This document shows, in pieces, positions 1 to 11,699 of a DNA stretch of 57,296 bases. Numbering within the stretch: the stretch's first letter is position 1; each line of letters opens with the position of its first letter. Under the pieces are notes generated by a model. That model ran no database searches and had not been told where the DNA came from. It was given only the letters and a program-made list of their open reading frames with translations. A program made the position numbers and the translations under genes. The DNA comes from Ectocarpus siliculosus (Eukaryota; Sar; Phaeophyceae; Ectocarpales; Ectocarpaceae): the NCBI GenBank assembly GCA_000310025.1, contig FN648737.1, positions 1-57,296 on the forward strand, given 5' to 3'.

Positions 1-1622
1 ATCCACGATGTTCGAGCAGCAGCAGCAGCATGCTACAGTAGGTACTTGTGTGAGCGTGCTTGCCCATCCCGCTGTGGATCCACTCGACCAAAAAAAAGCC
101 GCTCTCTGTCATGCAAGCACACGACCCACCGCCGCCGATCTCACCTCCACATCTCCCGAGGTAGATTTTCATTGTCGACCTCGCCCTCCTCCTCCTCCAC
201 CTCCCACTTCGGGAGCCGCCTGAGTAGCAGCAGCGGATGAACTGTAGTCTACAGTGCTAGAGTTCCTTGGGGCCATTCTGGCGAGGATTTGAAAATAGTG
301 GAAGGTGGCGTTACGTTCGTTCCACATTTATTTGGGGGGGGGAAAGAGGGAAACATCGACACCCCCCCACACGGACCTGTGGCACAGCAGCACCGAGACA
401 CCGAGACACAACAGTAGCAGGAAGGAGGCGGGCGAGAGGGTAGCGAGTGAACCTGGAAGACACAAGACTGGGAGTGATCCACCACCACCTTCAGGACGGC
501 TCCTGACTCGCGCTCGCCAAGCTCTCGCAACAGCAGGGGAAAAAGGTGGGTGGATGCGGCAGGTGTGTGTGTGGGTATTGTGCGGCGGTGGAGGACAACG
601 GATCCAGTCAAGTACATGGGTTCCCTTGACAGCGCCGTATGCGCGAAGAAAGCCGCGCCCCTGTGCACAGCAGTAGCGTGGACGGAGAAAGCTCGTGGTG
701 AGGTGATTGGAGAGAGGACCAATCTTGTTGATTCGATCGCTAGAATGGTAGACTACATCAGCAGTGTTACTGTAGACTATAGTACACACACACACCACCC
801 TCTCTTCTCTGGAAGACCTTGCGTATTTTCTCGTCTACCAGATGAGGAAGTGAGAGCCTGATCGGTCCTCAAGGCATGCTCTTGCTACTCCTAGCGTGGA
901 ATAGTCATAGTTCCGGCATGGATGTGTGCCTTGGCGTGGTTTATCCCCCCCAGCTTTCAATGACGGCTTGGAGTAGAGAGGCTGGAGCGCACAGCACCCG
1001 TCGGCGAAAGAGCTGCTGAGGAGGTACATAAAACATGGTTGTTTTCCAGGCTCTCTCAAACGAAGAGTGGGAAGGAATGCCAGTCTACAGATAAGAAGAT
1101 GCTGGAGAGAACATCATTGAATACGAGTGATCCCACGTGCGTGTGGCACACACTGCTGCTGTACCGATTTACCGCCGAATTATGTATGTATGTTGCCAGA
1201 GGAAGAGTAGAAACACCGGTAGATCTCACGACACTGCTGTGAATGTCATCGCTACAATTCATCCTACGAAGACCTTCTCTCAAAATATTGACAACAGATT
1301 AATGAACTTTGCATGCATACATGATACACTGCTCAGTCCGAATTTCGCATTTCGTACACCAGTGTTTTGTTTCGCAGCAGATGTACTGTAGGTCTACAAT
1401 AAATAGCTTACCCGTTCGGGGCAATCAACGCCCCAATCAAACAGATGTGTTCAAGTATGCACTACAAGTGCTGAGAAAAACCTGCTGGGTCTCGAAGTAC
1501 TTACGTATGTAGTTGGGTCTGTTTGAGCCGATACAAAGGAAGATCGGTGACGCCAGCCGGCACAAAAAACATCCCCTGCCGGAAGCTGTTGGGTTAACGA
1601 AGTAACACGTCCTTGTTTGTTT
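1..1622. other. No supported gene
   Basis: No open frame here combines convincing splice sites, a family motif or coding-like composition. Short overlapping frames on both strands are rich in Thr, His, Pro and Ser, as expected from random GC-balanced DNA. The motif ACTGCTGTA and variants recur, as in other non-genic parts of this window. The stretch ends at the TTAA that borders the element starting at 1627. Confidence 0.5.
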
Positions 1623-1626
1623 TTAA

Positions 1627-4043
1627 CCCTTACGTGACTGGGTAAATTTGAATTTTTGGTTTTTTCTCCACAACTGGCTCTCTGCGGTTAAAGATCTTCA
1701 ATTCATGCGTGTACACCCACAAATCACGGCGGCAAGGATGGTTCAGCAGTGAGTCCATGTGTGGGGCTCACAAGGATGGGGGCGCGAGTATATGTAAGGG
1801 TCACGCACAGGAGTACTACACTGCTGTACAGCAGTATCTCGTGTTCTATATATACTCACAGGATGGTCGTCGTGTCGTGACACATTTCTTACTATTAGTA
1901 CAATTTTATGGGGAAAAAATATACTTCCAAGTGTATAACTGGATCGGCTCGATGTTTTTGGGGGGTACAGCACTGTGGACCAGACATCGACCAAGAACGT
2001 TTGCCTACCGCGACGACCATGGGTGGACGGGATAACCCCTACGACGGCGAAGCATACTTCAATGCGATGCTAACAACCGTGCGCGTGTGGTGCACTTGTC
2101 ACATGATGCTGCCAACCAACAGATGCACGTATACGTGTCGCCATATTGTGGTCGCCGCGCAAAGAAATGCCTTGGGAAGATCTCCTACCTGGCACTACTA
2201 CAAGGAAACCGAAACGTAACGATGGACACGGCAATACGCACTCCATTGCCGTGACAGAGTTACTCCTATGCTCGAGTCAAAGCGGAACACCTCCTGTCGA
2301 CAAACGTTGCGGCACGCTGCGGCAGTGTTCACGACTATTTGGGTGATGTCTTACACCTATTTCGAGTGCTACTATGGATCGTGCAGAACGTCGCGATATC
2401 TCTTTATGTGTACACTACCCAGGGCTATGCAAGTACGTGAGTGCCCCCGCGTAGCTCCACGTATATATGTGCTTCCTGACTTCTCAATCCATATCGCTGG
2501 GCGTGAAGTGATCTTGGTGCGGCCCAGTACCGCCTACGCGTTTGGATTATGTCGTACACCTTTGTCGTGTGTCGCTGTGGATCTTCCAGACCGTAGCGCC
2601 ATCTCTTTGTGTCCATCAGCAGTTTCACATATTTTGACTTCCTCTTCATTCATGCATATCGCCGGCATCAACGTTTCTTGGAGCTGCCCAGTACGACCTG
2701 CTGCTCTGCGCGTAACAGTACGAGGCAGTATCAGGAGCTACCTGCTGCTAACTGCTGCTGTCGACTATGCTGCACTGCACGGCGTCTCTTCTTGGTTTCC
2801 AGCCGTCCAAACTTGAAGTACCACCAGTCGCAATTTCGGAGTTTTCAAAAACCAGTTTTGATTCATCATGTTGATGGCCTTTTTTATCATCCCGTGGATC
2901 GAAGTCCGCTGGATCTTGAGGAACTTGATAAATTGCTTTGCTTTGATGGGATTAGACCTATGATCCTTTTTGGAACAGTTGCTGCTGGTTGGCCGGACCA
3001 CTGCTCGGCTCTTTCTTTTACGTCTATATGCTTTATCGACTAATGGAGTACGGCCGTCTTCTTTCTTCTTCTTGTTCTTCACTTCTTCCCACACCCTCAC
3101 CGCCATCCGTCTGGTTGTGGCCGCCCACCCCATTGGGGGGCGGGGGGCCAATTGTTCCCCCTAGTAGTAGTTATGCGGAGAAAAAGAAATTTGCAGCAGC
3201 AATATTTCTAAGCAGGTGTGGATGCCTGTCTCCGACAGCAGCCATCCGCACAGAGGATGTACCTGTCCAAGCAAATACCTGTTGGCACATCTTCTCCGCC
3301 TCATCCTCGGACAGAGCATACGGCAAAAGGCGCGCATATGCTAGCAGCGCTAGATGCGAAGACGCTGACGGGAAACCGCCTCACAGAAGCGCCCAGGATC
3401 GATGAAAAAAGTAATGACCCACTCAGAGAACCGAGACCATCACCCACTATCGCACATAATGCACACAAAAAATCGATACATCTTACAATTCTGTACTAAA
3501 AATAGATGACAGTGATCGGAGGTGTGATCGGAGGTGTATTCGTGAAGACCCTTTGCCTTTGAGCGAAAAGTTGCACACAGCAGACGAACCTCCTTGACGC
3601 CCATTACTGGGAACCACACGCACCGCAATCACAACAAACATCAAGCACCGAGCCAGTACATTCGCATCGGCTCCGGTGTGCGTTTTCTCTACTCTCCCCC
3701 GCGGATGCGGCACCGGGTCGATCACATGTTGAGGGTGCTGTATGTACCCTCCGGTGGTATTTTGCGTTTGAATCTTACAGTAGTACCGGTAGGCAGTAGA
3801 TTGGATCTGGGAAGGATATCTGCCCCATATCAGAGAGATTGGGCATGCATGGTGAATAGTATCGTACTGTGTGTCCTGTGCGCATTGGTGGTACGCGTGC
3901 TTCTGGGGTGTGCTGCCTCTGTGTCTCACTGCTTATCTCTATGTATGTTCTTCGCTCTTAAGCGAGGCCCAACGGCGATCTTTCGGCACGCAAAGTGATC
4001 GGAGCTGAGAACGGAGCTAAATCGGCCTAGAGTCACATAAGGG
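1627..4043. mobile_element. piggyBac-like DNA transposon (TTAA duplication, no intact transposase seen)
   Basis: The segment is bordered on both sides by TTAA (1623-1626 and 4044-4047). Its ends are inverted: CCCTTACGTGACT on the left, and CCCTTATGTGACT when the right end is read on the minus strand (12 of 13 match). A TTAA target site and ends beginning CCC are the known signature of the piggyBac superfamily, and 2.4 kb is a usual size. No frame in the interior could be recognised as a piggyBac transposase. The interior frames on both strands are short (up to about 180 codons), so it is probably decayed or non-autonomous. Superfamily assignment is inference from the ends alone. Confidence 0.65.
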
Positions 4044-4133
4044 TTAAGACAGCAAGCCTTCCTTGTTCCCCGCACTCTACCGACTTCTTTATCAGTTTTC
4101 TTGTTTAAATTAGTACAGTGATAACGCCGGTAT

Positions 4134-4990
4134 GTGCCCGGCGCATCGACCGGCGCTATTCAGGGCGACTGGCGCTATTGGAATAGTGCCTCACTAGCGC
4201 CACAACCGGCGCTATTGAAGACTCAGAAACCCTCAATATCGCCGGTTGTGACACTATTGAGGGATTGTGGTCATGTGGCGCAGCGATTGCGCTTTACTGA
4301 GCCAACAGATTCACCAATTGAATGGGAACGATTGAGTGGTGAAGTGGGCGGACTGCAAAGGATAAATTATGTTCCGGGACTGCCAAATTTGTTGTGTTTT
4401 GTAACTGATCGTCTAGAAAGACGGCAGCATACTGATCCTCCTGCATCACAAATAGGCGCGGTGCAACCGGACGCGTTGCTGTTACAGGAAGGACACCGCG
4501 ACAGCGGAATGACGACACAACTGCACCCAATGCACCATTGAAAGGAAAAGTTATTTGTAAAGAATCGTACAGCAGAAAAGAAAACATGTGGACGAGAAAC
4601 GTGCAACCGCAATCAATCGCCCCTCATCCATGTAGCGAGAAAGAACAAGAAACGACCGCGAAAGAAGCGCCACATGTAGAAAATCAGACACCAAGCCCGC
4701 GATTCCGAGAAGAAGCAGCACAGAATAACGGCTTTTACTTCACCCCCGAGTTTTCTCTCCTCCTCATTCCGCTTCAATAACTTCCGTCGCAACAAACTCC
4801 CTCAAGTTTCCTCAGGGCAGGTGCGTGGTATGTGTTTGTGTGTGTGTCAACAATACGAAAAACGCGCTATTGCCGGGTGTAGCGGAGCCCAACCCGGCGC
4901 TATTGCGGGCGTCCCTCAATAGCGCCAGAAGCCCAAACCGGCGCTATTGCGGGCGTTCCTCAATAACGCCAGTCTGGCGCTATTGAGGGC
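4134..4990. repeat. GGCGCTATTG hairpin clusters bracketing a ~600-bp core
   Basis: The 10-mer GGCGCTATTG (or one-base variants) occurs at 4152, 4171, 4208, 4896, 4940 and 4976. Its inverse, CAATAGCGCC or close variants, occurs at 4233, 4917 and 4961. They pair into hairpins: an 18-bp inverted repeat at 4201-4218/4233-4250 (17 of 18 match), and stems at 4896-4926 and 4940-4970. The core (about 4260-4860) contains only short frames. The layout suggests a foldback or other non-autonomous element with structured ends, but no target duplication was found. Confidence 0.6.
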
Positions 4991-5800
4991 TCTGGCTGTG
5001 CCCTGAAATTTCACCGCCGCAAAAGAGCCCCCCCCCTATCACAATTTCATCTTATACTACTATTCCTATATTGCTTGTTTGCTTGTTTAGGTTTTGACCA
5101 GGAAACCTTAAGAATGGTGTGCTTTCATTGTACTTGGAAGCGTTGAATTGAAAAAGAATGGTCTTCGGCAGGACATGTCCATAGGCGAATGCCCAATTTT
5201 CCATTCCATGTTGTAAGCTTACGAGTACATCTATTTAGCATCTTACAGTCCCCCTACTCGTATGTACCGACGAAGTGATACGACCAGTTGATTGGAAGCC
5301 ACCTTACACGCGTATTATTCTTTCTCCCGAGACAAAACGAGATGTACCTGCAAATGTCCAGGCGCTCTCAAACATTTTTCTATTAAAGAAGGATTTGTTA
5401 TGGTCCATCGTTCTCTCTCGATTCTATTACACACCGAAATTGTATTCGCAATACACCGAGCTGCCCGCCTGAGGCGAATTTCTTTGAACTTGATAGTTGT
5501 CGCGAGTACACACCACAAAAGAGGAAAGACTGCTGAACGAATGAATCTTTCTTGCGTCAAACACTGTAGGCAAGCATCGCAGGAGGAAAGATGGACAGGT
5601 GAGACATTTCCTCCCTTGCGGCCCCGGTTGGTGCATCGAGCTTATACCGAACGGTGTAGACCAGAATAGACGGGAAGGGAACAACACCAGCATAAACCCC
5701 TTCCAAAAGGCCAACCTCGAGTACGCTTTCGTTAGTCTACGGGCACTAACTAAATGCTCAGGCACGTTGTTTCACTTAAGTGTTCTACCCACTAAACGAG
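4991..5800. other. No supported gene
   Basis: A run of Cs (about 5028-5036) and an AT-richer stretch follow the hairpin cluster. Frames on both strands are short and lack splice context. Nothing further is recognised. Confidence 0.4.
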
Positions 5801-5840
5801 TAGACCCGCCCCCCCCTGATGACATGCCACCACCTGCTAG

Positions 5841-6096
5841 ATGAAGGGTGCGGCGACAAAGACACCGCGAGTTTCTCAGGAGCTGGAGGACGTCATGCAA
5901 GCCATCCGAGAACTCAACATCGACAGAGGGTCCGACCTATGGGAAACATTCAGGCAAGGAATGTTTGCTGCAGGCTCACCTCGCCACACCTCGCCACCCC
6001 TGCCGTTACATCTCTCTTGCTGTTGCTCCAGGAGGCCACCATCACTCCTACAGCGGCCGAAGAGGAAGTCATCTGCCTTCACCCGCAGCTGGCTGG
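5841..6096 (+). pseudogene. H0: two-exon remnant of the tandem hypothetical gene family
   Basis: Exon 5841-5953 opens after the acceptor CACCTGCTAG and reads a helical peptide beginning MKGAATKTPRVSQELEDVMQ. It ends at a probable GC donor (CAG|GCAAGG) in phase 2. Exon 6032-6096 continues RPPSLLQRPKRKSSAFTRSW and ends at GG|GTAAGT in phase 1. The second exon matches H1 exon 11110-11186 (RPPVLLRRPARKSSAFTRSW), with several third-position changes in this frame and the acceptor conserved. The following exon, which supplies the membrane segment in H1, is not preserved: near 6250 the acceptor AG is gone. This is therefore probably a truncated paralogue. No function is known. Confidence 0.4.
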
Positions 6097-6344
6097 GTAA
6101 GTTTGCTGCTGTTCGAGTGGCCCTTGGAAACGTGTGGCTCCCCCTCCCGACTGAGACGCGCGTTCTTGCACCATGGCCAATACTTTGCCCTCTGCCCCAC
6201 CCACCAAAAGCCTAACATCTCTTCTTCCCCGTGCTTGCTGATCTGACCTTGCCCCGTGGAATTCAATGTCGTTACACACGTTGTGTGAGGCCGACTTCCA
6301 CTAGGACTTCCCCGAGGAGCATGCACACGAATCTGTCGAGAGTT

Positions 6345-7390
6345 GTACGTAATTTTCAGCTTTCCTATGTTGTGGGGGTGTTGGGGGATATTTCCCCTAC
6401 CTTGAACTGAAGTACGGCGTAAAGGGGGGCCACCATACGATATGCTTGAAAGGAAAGCCCTGATCCCATGTGCAATACTACCCTTGTAGGGGCCCACACA
6501 CAAGCACTTCCCAACGTCCCCCTTGAGCCCAACGGCCCCCATGCGCTCTGCCGAGAATCTCATCTCAAGAAACGATCTTCGTGGGATTGTCTCTTCGGGC
6601 GTGTTGATGTTGTGCATCAATATTGCCTGGGGAATCGTGTTTCGATTTCCGCTTTGAGAGCAGCAGACCACGCATGGGTCGCCTTTGTGGGCTGGTCGAA
6701 GAACCAGTAGTCTTGTTGCGCCTGCCTTTCAGCTCCGCTTCTTTCCACCAAGACTGCTTCTGCCAAACATGTGGCGCTTCTATCAGAGACAAGGCACCTT
6801 ATTCAGGATAGAGAGAGACGAGGGCGGCACTTGTGGCACGAACCTAAAGCCCAAGTTCAACTAGTGCGTGTGCCGCTGCCTCAGTTGTAGCATCTTAGAG
6901 ATTATCGAGTCGCCAGACCACTCCCTTGCACGAACGCCTGGTGTGTAAGGGCACGTAGTAGTCATGTTTTGCACACCGTAGTGGTTAGACCATTGGCTGT
7001 AACGGGGCGCGGTATATGGTTTGTAGAGTATCCCAACAACGAGTTGTCTGGCAAAGTGTCGGCCCGTCCGTGTAGCGACGGGTTTTAAGGACAGGGCATG
7101 CTATGTATCTCGTAGCTAAGTATGATGTGCGTGGTCAATCTCGCTATATCTCTGTGCAGCAGTTGTATTGTGTACCCGGCTTCCATGTGTATCTTCAGGG
7201 CGTGAAGTAGAGTTGAACTTGTCGGCGGGAGTCCAGACGGGACTCCCTCTCCAGCTTCGTATGGCGTTGGGGATAGCTCGATGTTGGATTATTTTCGACG
7301 CAGTGGCATCCCTGTAGTGCGTGATGTGTCCGTTTCACCTTCTAAACCGGAGCGATGGGCTCTAGGCTACGGTCTAGTTCGATGAACGTT
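6345..7390 (+). repeat. 1.42-kb tandem duplication, unit 1 (conserved part)
   Basis: This stretch matches 7767-8805 nearly base for base at an offset of about 1421 bp, with only scattered substitutions and small indels. Similarity continues at lower level into the spacer between units. Frames inside (for example around 6468-6710 and its minus-strand counterpart) are the same in both units but match no family I recognise, so they may be non-coding. Confidence 0.85.
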
Positions 7391-7766
7391 GGTGCCCTTT
7401 CGTGTGCCCTCGGACGTGTTGTTCAGGAGATAGTTTGCCGTCGCGAGTCGTAATCCTGGCCGTATTTTTCCATATTTTGCACTCATATTTCCTGTCTGCC
7501 TTGTACTACAGCTACCTTCCTTCTTTCCTTCCTACATGTTTCGAAGTATGTAAGACTTCCCGAAGTATACGTAGATGAATACTGTTGAGAGCAGATGGTA
7601 CATGTTTTGAGGTGGACCTGTTGGGGTGATGCAGGGTATTCATTTTTCCTTGTTCGTTATGCCTTTGACCTATGTACGATAGGACTCCAGAAGCCGTTTA
7701 TTGGTGCATATGTTGAGATTTCCAGTTTGCCTTGTAGTTGCTGCCTAGTCTTAATCTCCCACCGTG

Positions 7767-8805
7767 GTACGTAATTTTCATCTTGCCTATCTTGTGGGGG
7801 TGTTGGGGGATATTTCCCCTACCTTGAACTGAAGTACGGCGTAAAGGGGGGCCACCATACGATATGCTTGAAAGGAAAGCCCTGATCCCATGTGCAATAC
7901 TACCCTTGTAGGGGCCCACACACAAGCACTTCCCCATGTCCCCCTTGAGCCCAACGGCCCCCATGCGCTCTGCCGAGAATCTCATCTCAAGAAACGATCT
8001 TCGTGGGATTGTCTCTTCGGGCGTGTTGATGTTGTGCATCAATATTGCCTGGGGAATCGTGTTTCGATTTCCGCTTTGAGAGCAGCAGACCACGCATGGG
8101 TCGCCTTTGTGGGCTGGTCGAAGAACGAGTAGTCTTGTTGCGCCTGCCTTTCAGCTCCGCTTCTTTCCACCAAGACTGCTTCTGCCAAACATGTGGCGCT
8201 TCTATCAGAGACAAGGCACCTTATTCAGGATAGAGAGAGACGAGGGCGGCACTTGTGGCACGAACCTAAAGCCCAAGTTCAACTAGTGCGTGTGCCGCTG
8301 CCTCAGTTGTAGCATCTTAGAGATTATCGAGTCGCCCAGACCACTCCCTTGCACTAACGCCTGGTGTGTAAGGGCACGTAGTAGTCATGTTTTGCACACC
8401 GTAGTGGTTAGACCATTGGCTGTAAGGGGGCGCGGTATATGGTTTGTGGAGTATCCCAACAACGAGTTGTCTGGCAAAGTGTCGGCCCGTCCGTGTAGCG
8501 ACGGGTTTTTAAGGACAGGGCATGCTATGTATCTCGTAAGTATGATGTGCGTGGTCAATCTTGTTACATCTCTGTGCAGCAGTTGTATTGTGTACCCGGC
8601 TCCCATATGTACCTTCAGGGCGTGGAGTAGAGTTGGGCTTGTCGGCGGGAGTCCAGACGGGACTCCCTCTCCAGCTTCGTATGGCGTTGAGGATAGCTCG
8701 ATGTTGGATTATTTTCGACGCAGTGGCATCCCTGTAGTGCGTGATGTGTCCGTTTCACCTTCTAAACCGGAGCGATGGGCTCTAGGCTACGGTCTAGGAC
8801 GATGA
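7767..8805 (+). repeat. 1.42-kb tandem duplication, unit 2 (conserved part)
   Basis: Second copy of the unit at 6345-7390. A 171-codon plus-strand frame is open at 8290-8805 here, whereas unit 1 is interrupted by stops and frameshifts over the same stretch. Either unit 1 has decayed or the frame is fortuitous. The product (Cys-, Ser- and Val-rich) is not recognised. Confidence 0.85.
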
Positions 8806-9791
8806 ACGTCGTCCTCGGTCGGAAATTGTTTTTCTTGTTTGTTGGTCTGTTTTTCAGGAGTTGGTTGCCTTCGCCGGTCGTGGGGCTTCATTCGGCCGTG
8901 TTTTTCAGTGGTTCACGCATTGCTTGGATGTGGTTCGACCCTCACCACGGAAATGAAATCCTTGGCCTCGGAGCAGTGTTGGAAATTGTAGATCACGGGT
9001 CATGGGGGCCAATGCCTTTTTCGATATGAGACTCGCAAGTGGCGATGTGCTCACACGATCCGATCAAGAAACCTCGATCATCAGAAGGTTTGAATGTATG
9101 TAATACAGGTCTGCATTGCTTGTTTTCTTGTTTTGTCGGCGTCAAAGCAGATTTTGTCGCAGGTCTGGCGCATCGAAATAGACAACATAAACAAGCCTCC
9201 CTCGTTCGCTGTCGCCCGCTGATATCCTTGTTCAGGGCGATGTTAGTGCTGCCTGCCGTTCTTTGCGGCCTTGCAGTTTCTCGACTCATATTGATCGAAC
9301 GTAGTCGGCGCCAATATTTCTGATGCTGATCATATGGAATCTGTCAGGTTGACGCTGCTCCTCAGTCATTATTGTTCGTGCATGTATGCAATGGGGCTGT
9401 ACCCGGTCCTCTCTTTCCTGCTAACTAGGTGCAGGGTCGTGTTTCGATCTAGCTACGTGTTTTTCCTCTCGCCGTAACGAAGCTGGCACCCTCTCACTGT
9501 CCTTCCCGATTGTTGTCGCCTCGTTCAACATGAGACGAACTGTTAGTGAAGCCTTTTCATGGCAGTGATGATCCCGTACAGTTCATGACGCCAACCCTAG
9601 TGATGCTGCCGATGCTGCTTATACTGCCGATGCGATTGATGTCGATGTCGATGCCGATGCTGATAGTCGTGACGACGATGACGATGCTGCTCGGAAGGAG
9701 CCAGCAACTGGTACACACCGTACCTGTTGCTGACCTTGCAGTGTTGTGTTGTTCCTGTTTTGCCCCCTTTGCCATGCTATCTTACCCGCAG

Positions 9792-11676
9792 GGACATCTC
9801 CAAACAAGAAACGAGATCCTTGGGCCCGAAGGGCTACAAGATTTCTGCCATTTCCGGGGCAGAGCTTGGAGTTCTTCCGGCCAGGTGAGTACTATAAGTA
9901 TATAGTCCAGAGAAACGGGTTCATTCATCGACTGACTCCCGACAACGTGTACAATGCTTGAGCTGTTGATCAACAAACAGCTCTTCATGTTCCGCTCAGC
10001 TGTTTCGCTGGAGCTTGAGCTGATGGCTAGCTCCCGCCGTCGACGTTTCATCTCGCCGTTGCCATTGGCCGCATCCTTCTCGTTGATGCCGCCGTTACTC
10101 GCGAACTGCAGCGCCAAGAAGGCGCACGATGTTCAAGCCGACGTGTGGCTAGTCGGCAGCCGCCAAGAGGCGGCCAACGGGTACGTCACGGGTTTTGCTT
10201 CCTTTCGCGATCGCCTGACATCATGCATGTGGTGTGTTTTTTTGTCATGGACGCCCGTGTACGCGCCGCTCTTTAGTCTCCCTGTATAGAGAGTTCGTAA
10301 GCCGCGGTCCCGCCGCAGTTGCAGCGCAAAGGCTGGGTACTTTGTTGATACGTGCTGTTACCATTTGAATACCTCGGCATAGTCTACAAGTCACGGGTCG
10401 ATTATCTGATCTGACTTCACCTTCCTCAGATTCGAAGGCGTCGACGACGCCACAAAGAAGCTGACGACAGCGACCCAAGGCAACGACAACTCATCTGCGA
10501 AAGTAAGTGACATCGGGCTGACGCGGTACACACGGAGGTGTGACTGCATACTGCTAACTGCCGTGTGCACATGTTTGCTGTGATACGGCAAGATCTCCGG
10601 AATGAATTAGCTGCGGTCAGGCCACTACCAGACAAACACACAAGGTACGGCTCTCGCACTTGGCCCCGTATTTTCCTTCTACAGTAATAAACCTGTCCCC
10701 AACCCGTTCAAATGTTGCCGTTGCCTCCTGTGGGCTGGCATCAGGAGAGGAAGAGAATGCTGTTCGGCTCGACCCCGGTCTAGACCAGGCCGTGCCGCAC
10801 GCGTTGAGTCTCCGGTGTACGAATTCCTTGTCAAGGGCAAATCCTAAAGTGCGCTTTCGGGAGGCTGTCGATGCTTGCTGAAGATCGCTGTTTCATTTGG
10901 GTGTTCACCTTCCAAACCAGCAGTAAGAAGCCCTCTTTCCCCATGACATGCCACCGCTTGCCCGATGCAGATCGCTGAGGAGGCAGATTTGGCGGGAGTG
11001 GTGAAGAGGTTGACCAACCTCTCCTTCGAGGAGACAGAAAAGTGAGGGAGTTTGATACAGGCGTAACCCCCCCCCCCCCGGCGTTCCATCTCTCTTGCCG
11101 TTGTTTTAGAAGGCCACCAGTACTCCTGCGGAGGCCGGCGAGGAAGTCATCTGCCTTCACCCGGAGCTGGTTGATTTCATTTTCTGGTGTACGTGCTGGC
11201 CCACGCAACCCCTGTCTCCCCTCGATTGACAAACACGATCTCGTGTCATGGCCACTATTCTGCCCTCCATCCTACCCACCACATCAACAACATGTGACTT
11301 CCCCGTACATAAACGCTGTTCTGACCTTGCAGAGCTCGTGGCATTGGATGTCGTTTTCATTGCTGGGTTGTCAGTTCTCGCGTCTTTCGTTGTTGCCCAC
11401 AGACCCACCCAGAAAGAAATGTAAGGAGACAAAGGCAACGGCAGTTGGCGCCCAAGGCATTCTCCCACTCGCGCAATGTCAACGGAACCCAACACACACT
11501 TGTCTAGATGCAGAGAAAACATGCCGGCTGGCGCAAAGAGCGGAACAGGAAGACAGTCCTTCCCTCAGAAATGGAGGTGTTTCCTACGACAAGATGTACC
11601 CGATCACGCTCGTCTCCCCGTTTTGCTTCGCGTAGATATGGAGGAAATGGAGAGGGATACAGATATTTTCCGATAG
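9792..11676 (+). CDS. H1: hypothetical multi-exon gene with C-terminal membrane segment (5' end not found)
   Basis: Seven exons join with matching phases: 9792-9884, 10031-10180, 10430-10502, 10971-11041, 11110-11186, 11333-11420 and 11508-11676 (stop TAG). That gives about 239 codons plus an unseen start. Peptides include DISKQETRSLGPKGYKISAI, FEGVDDATKKLTTATQGND, IAEEADLAGVVKRLTNLSFE and a hydrophobic segment LVALDVVFIAGLSVLASFVV. A polar, basic-then-acidic tail ends EEMERDTDIFR. Donors at 9885, 10503 and 11421 are strong. The second exon is the weakest, because its acceptor lacks a pyrimidine tract and another frame is also open. A further exon may lie at 10690-10880. The layout suggests a single-pass membrane protein; no known family was recognised. 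H0 (upstream) and H2 (downstream) are related. Confidence 0.45.
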
Positions 11677-11699
11677 TTGGTGCGCCCGCCGTCCCACCT

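Noticed and set aside
2268-2816. 182-codon frame inside the piggyBac-like element as transposase
   Set aside because: No catalytic Asp pattern or similarity to piggyBac transposase could be recognised.
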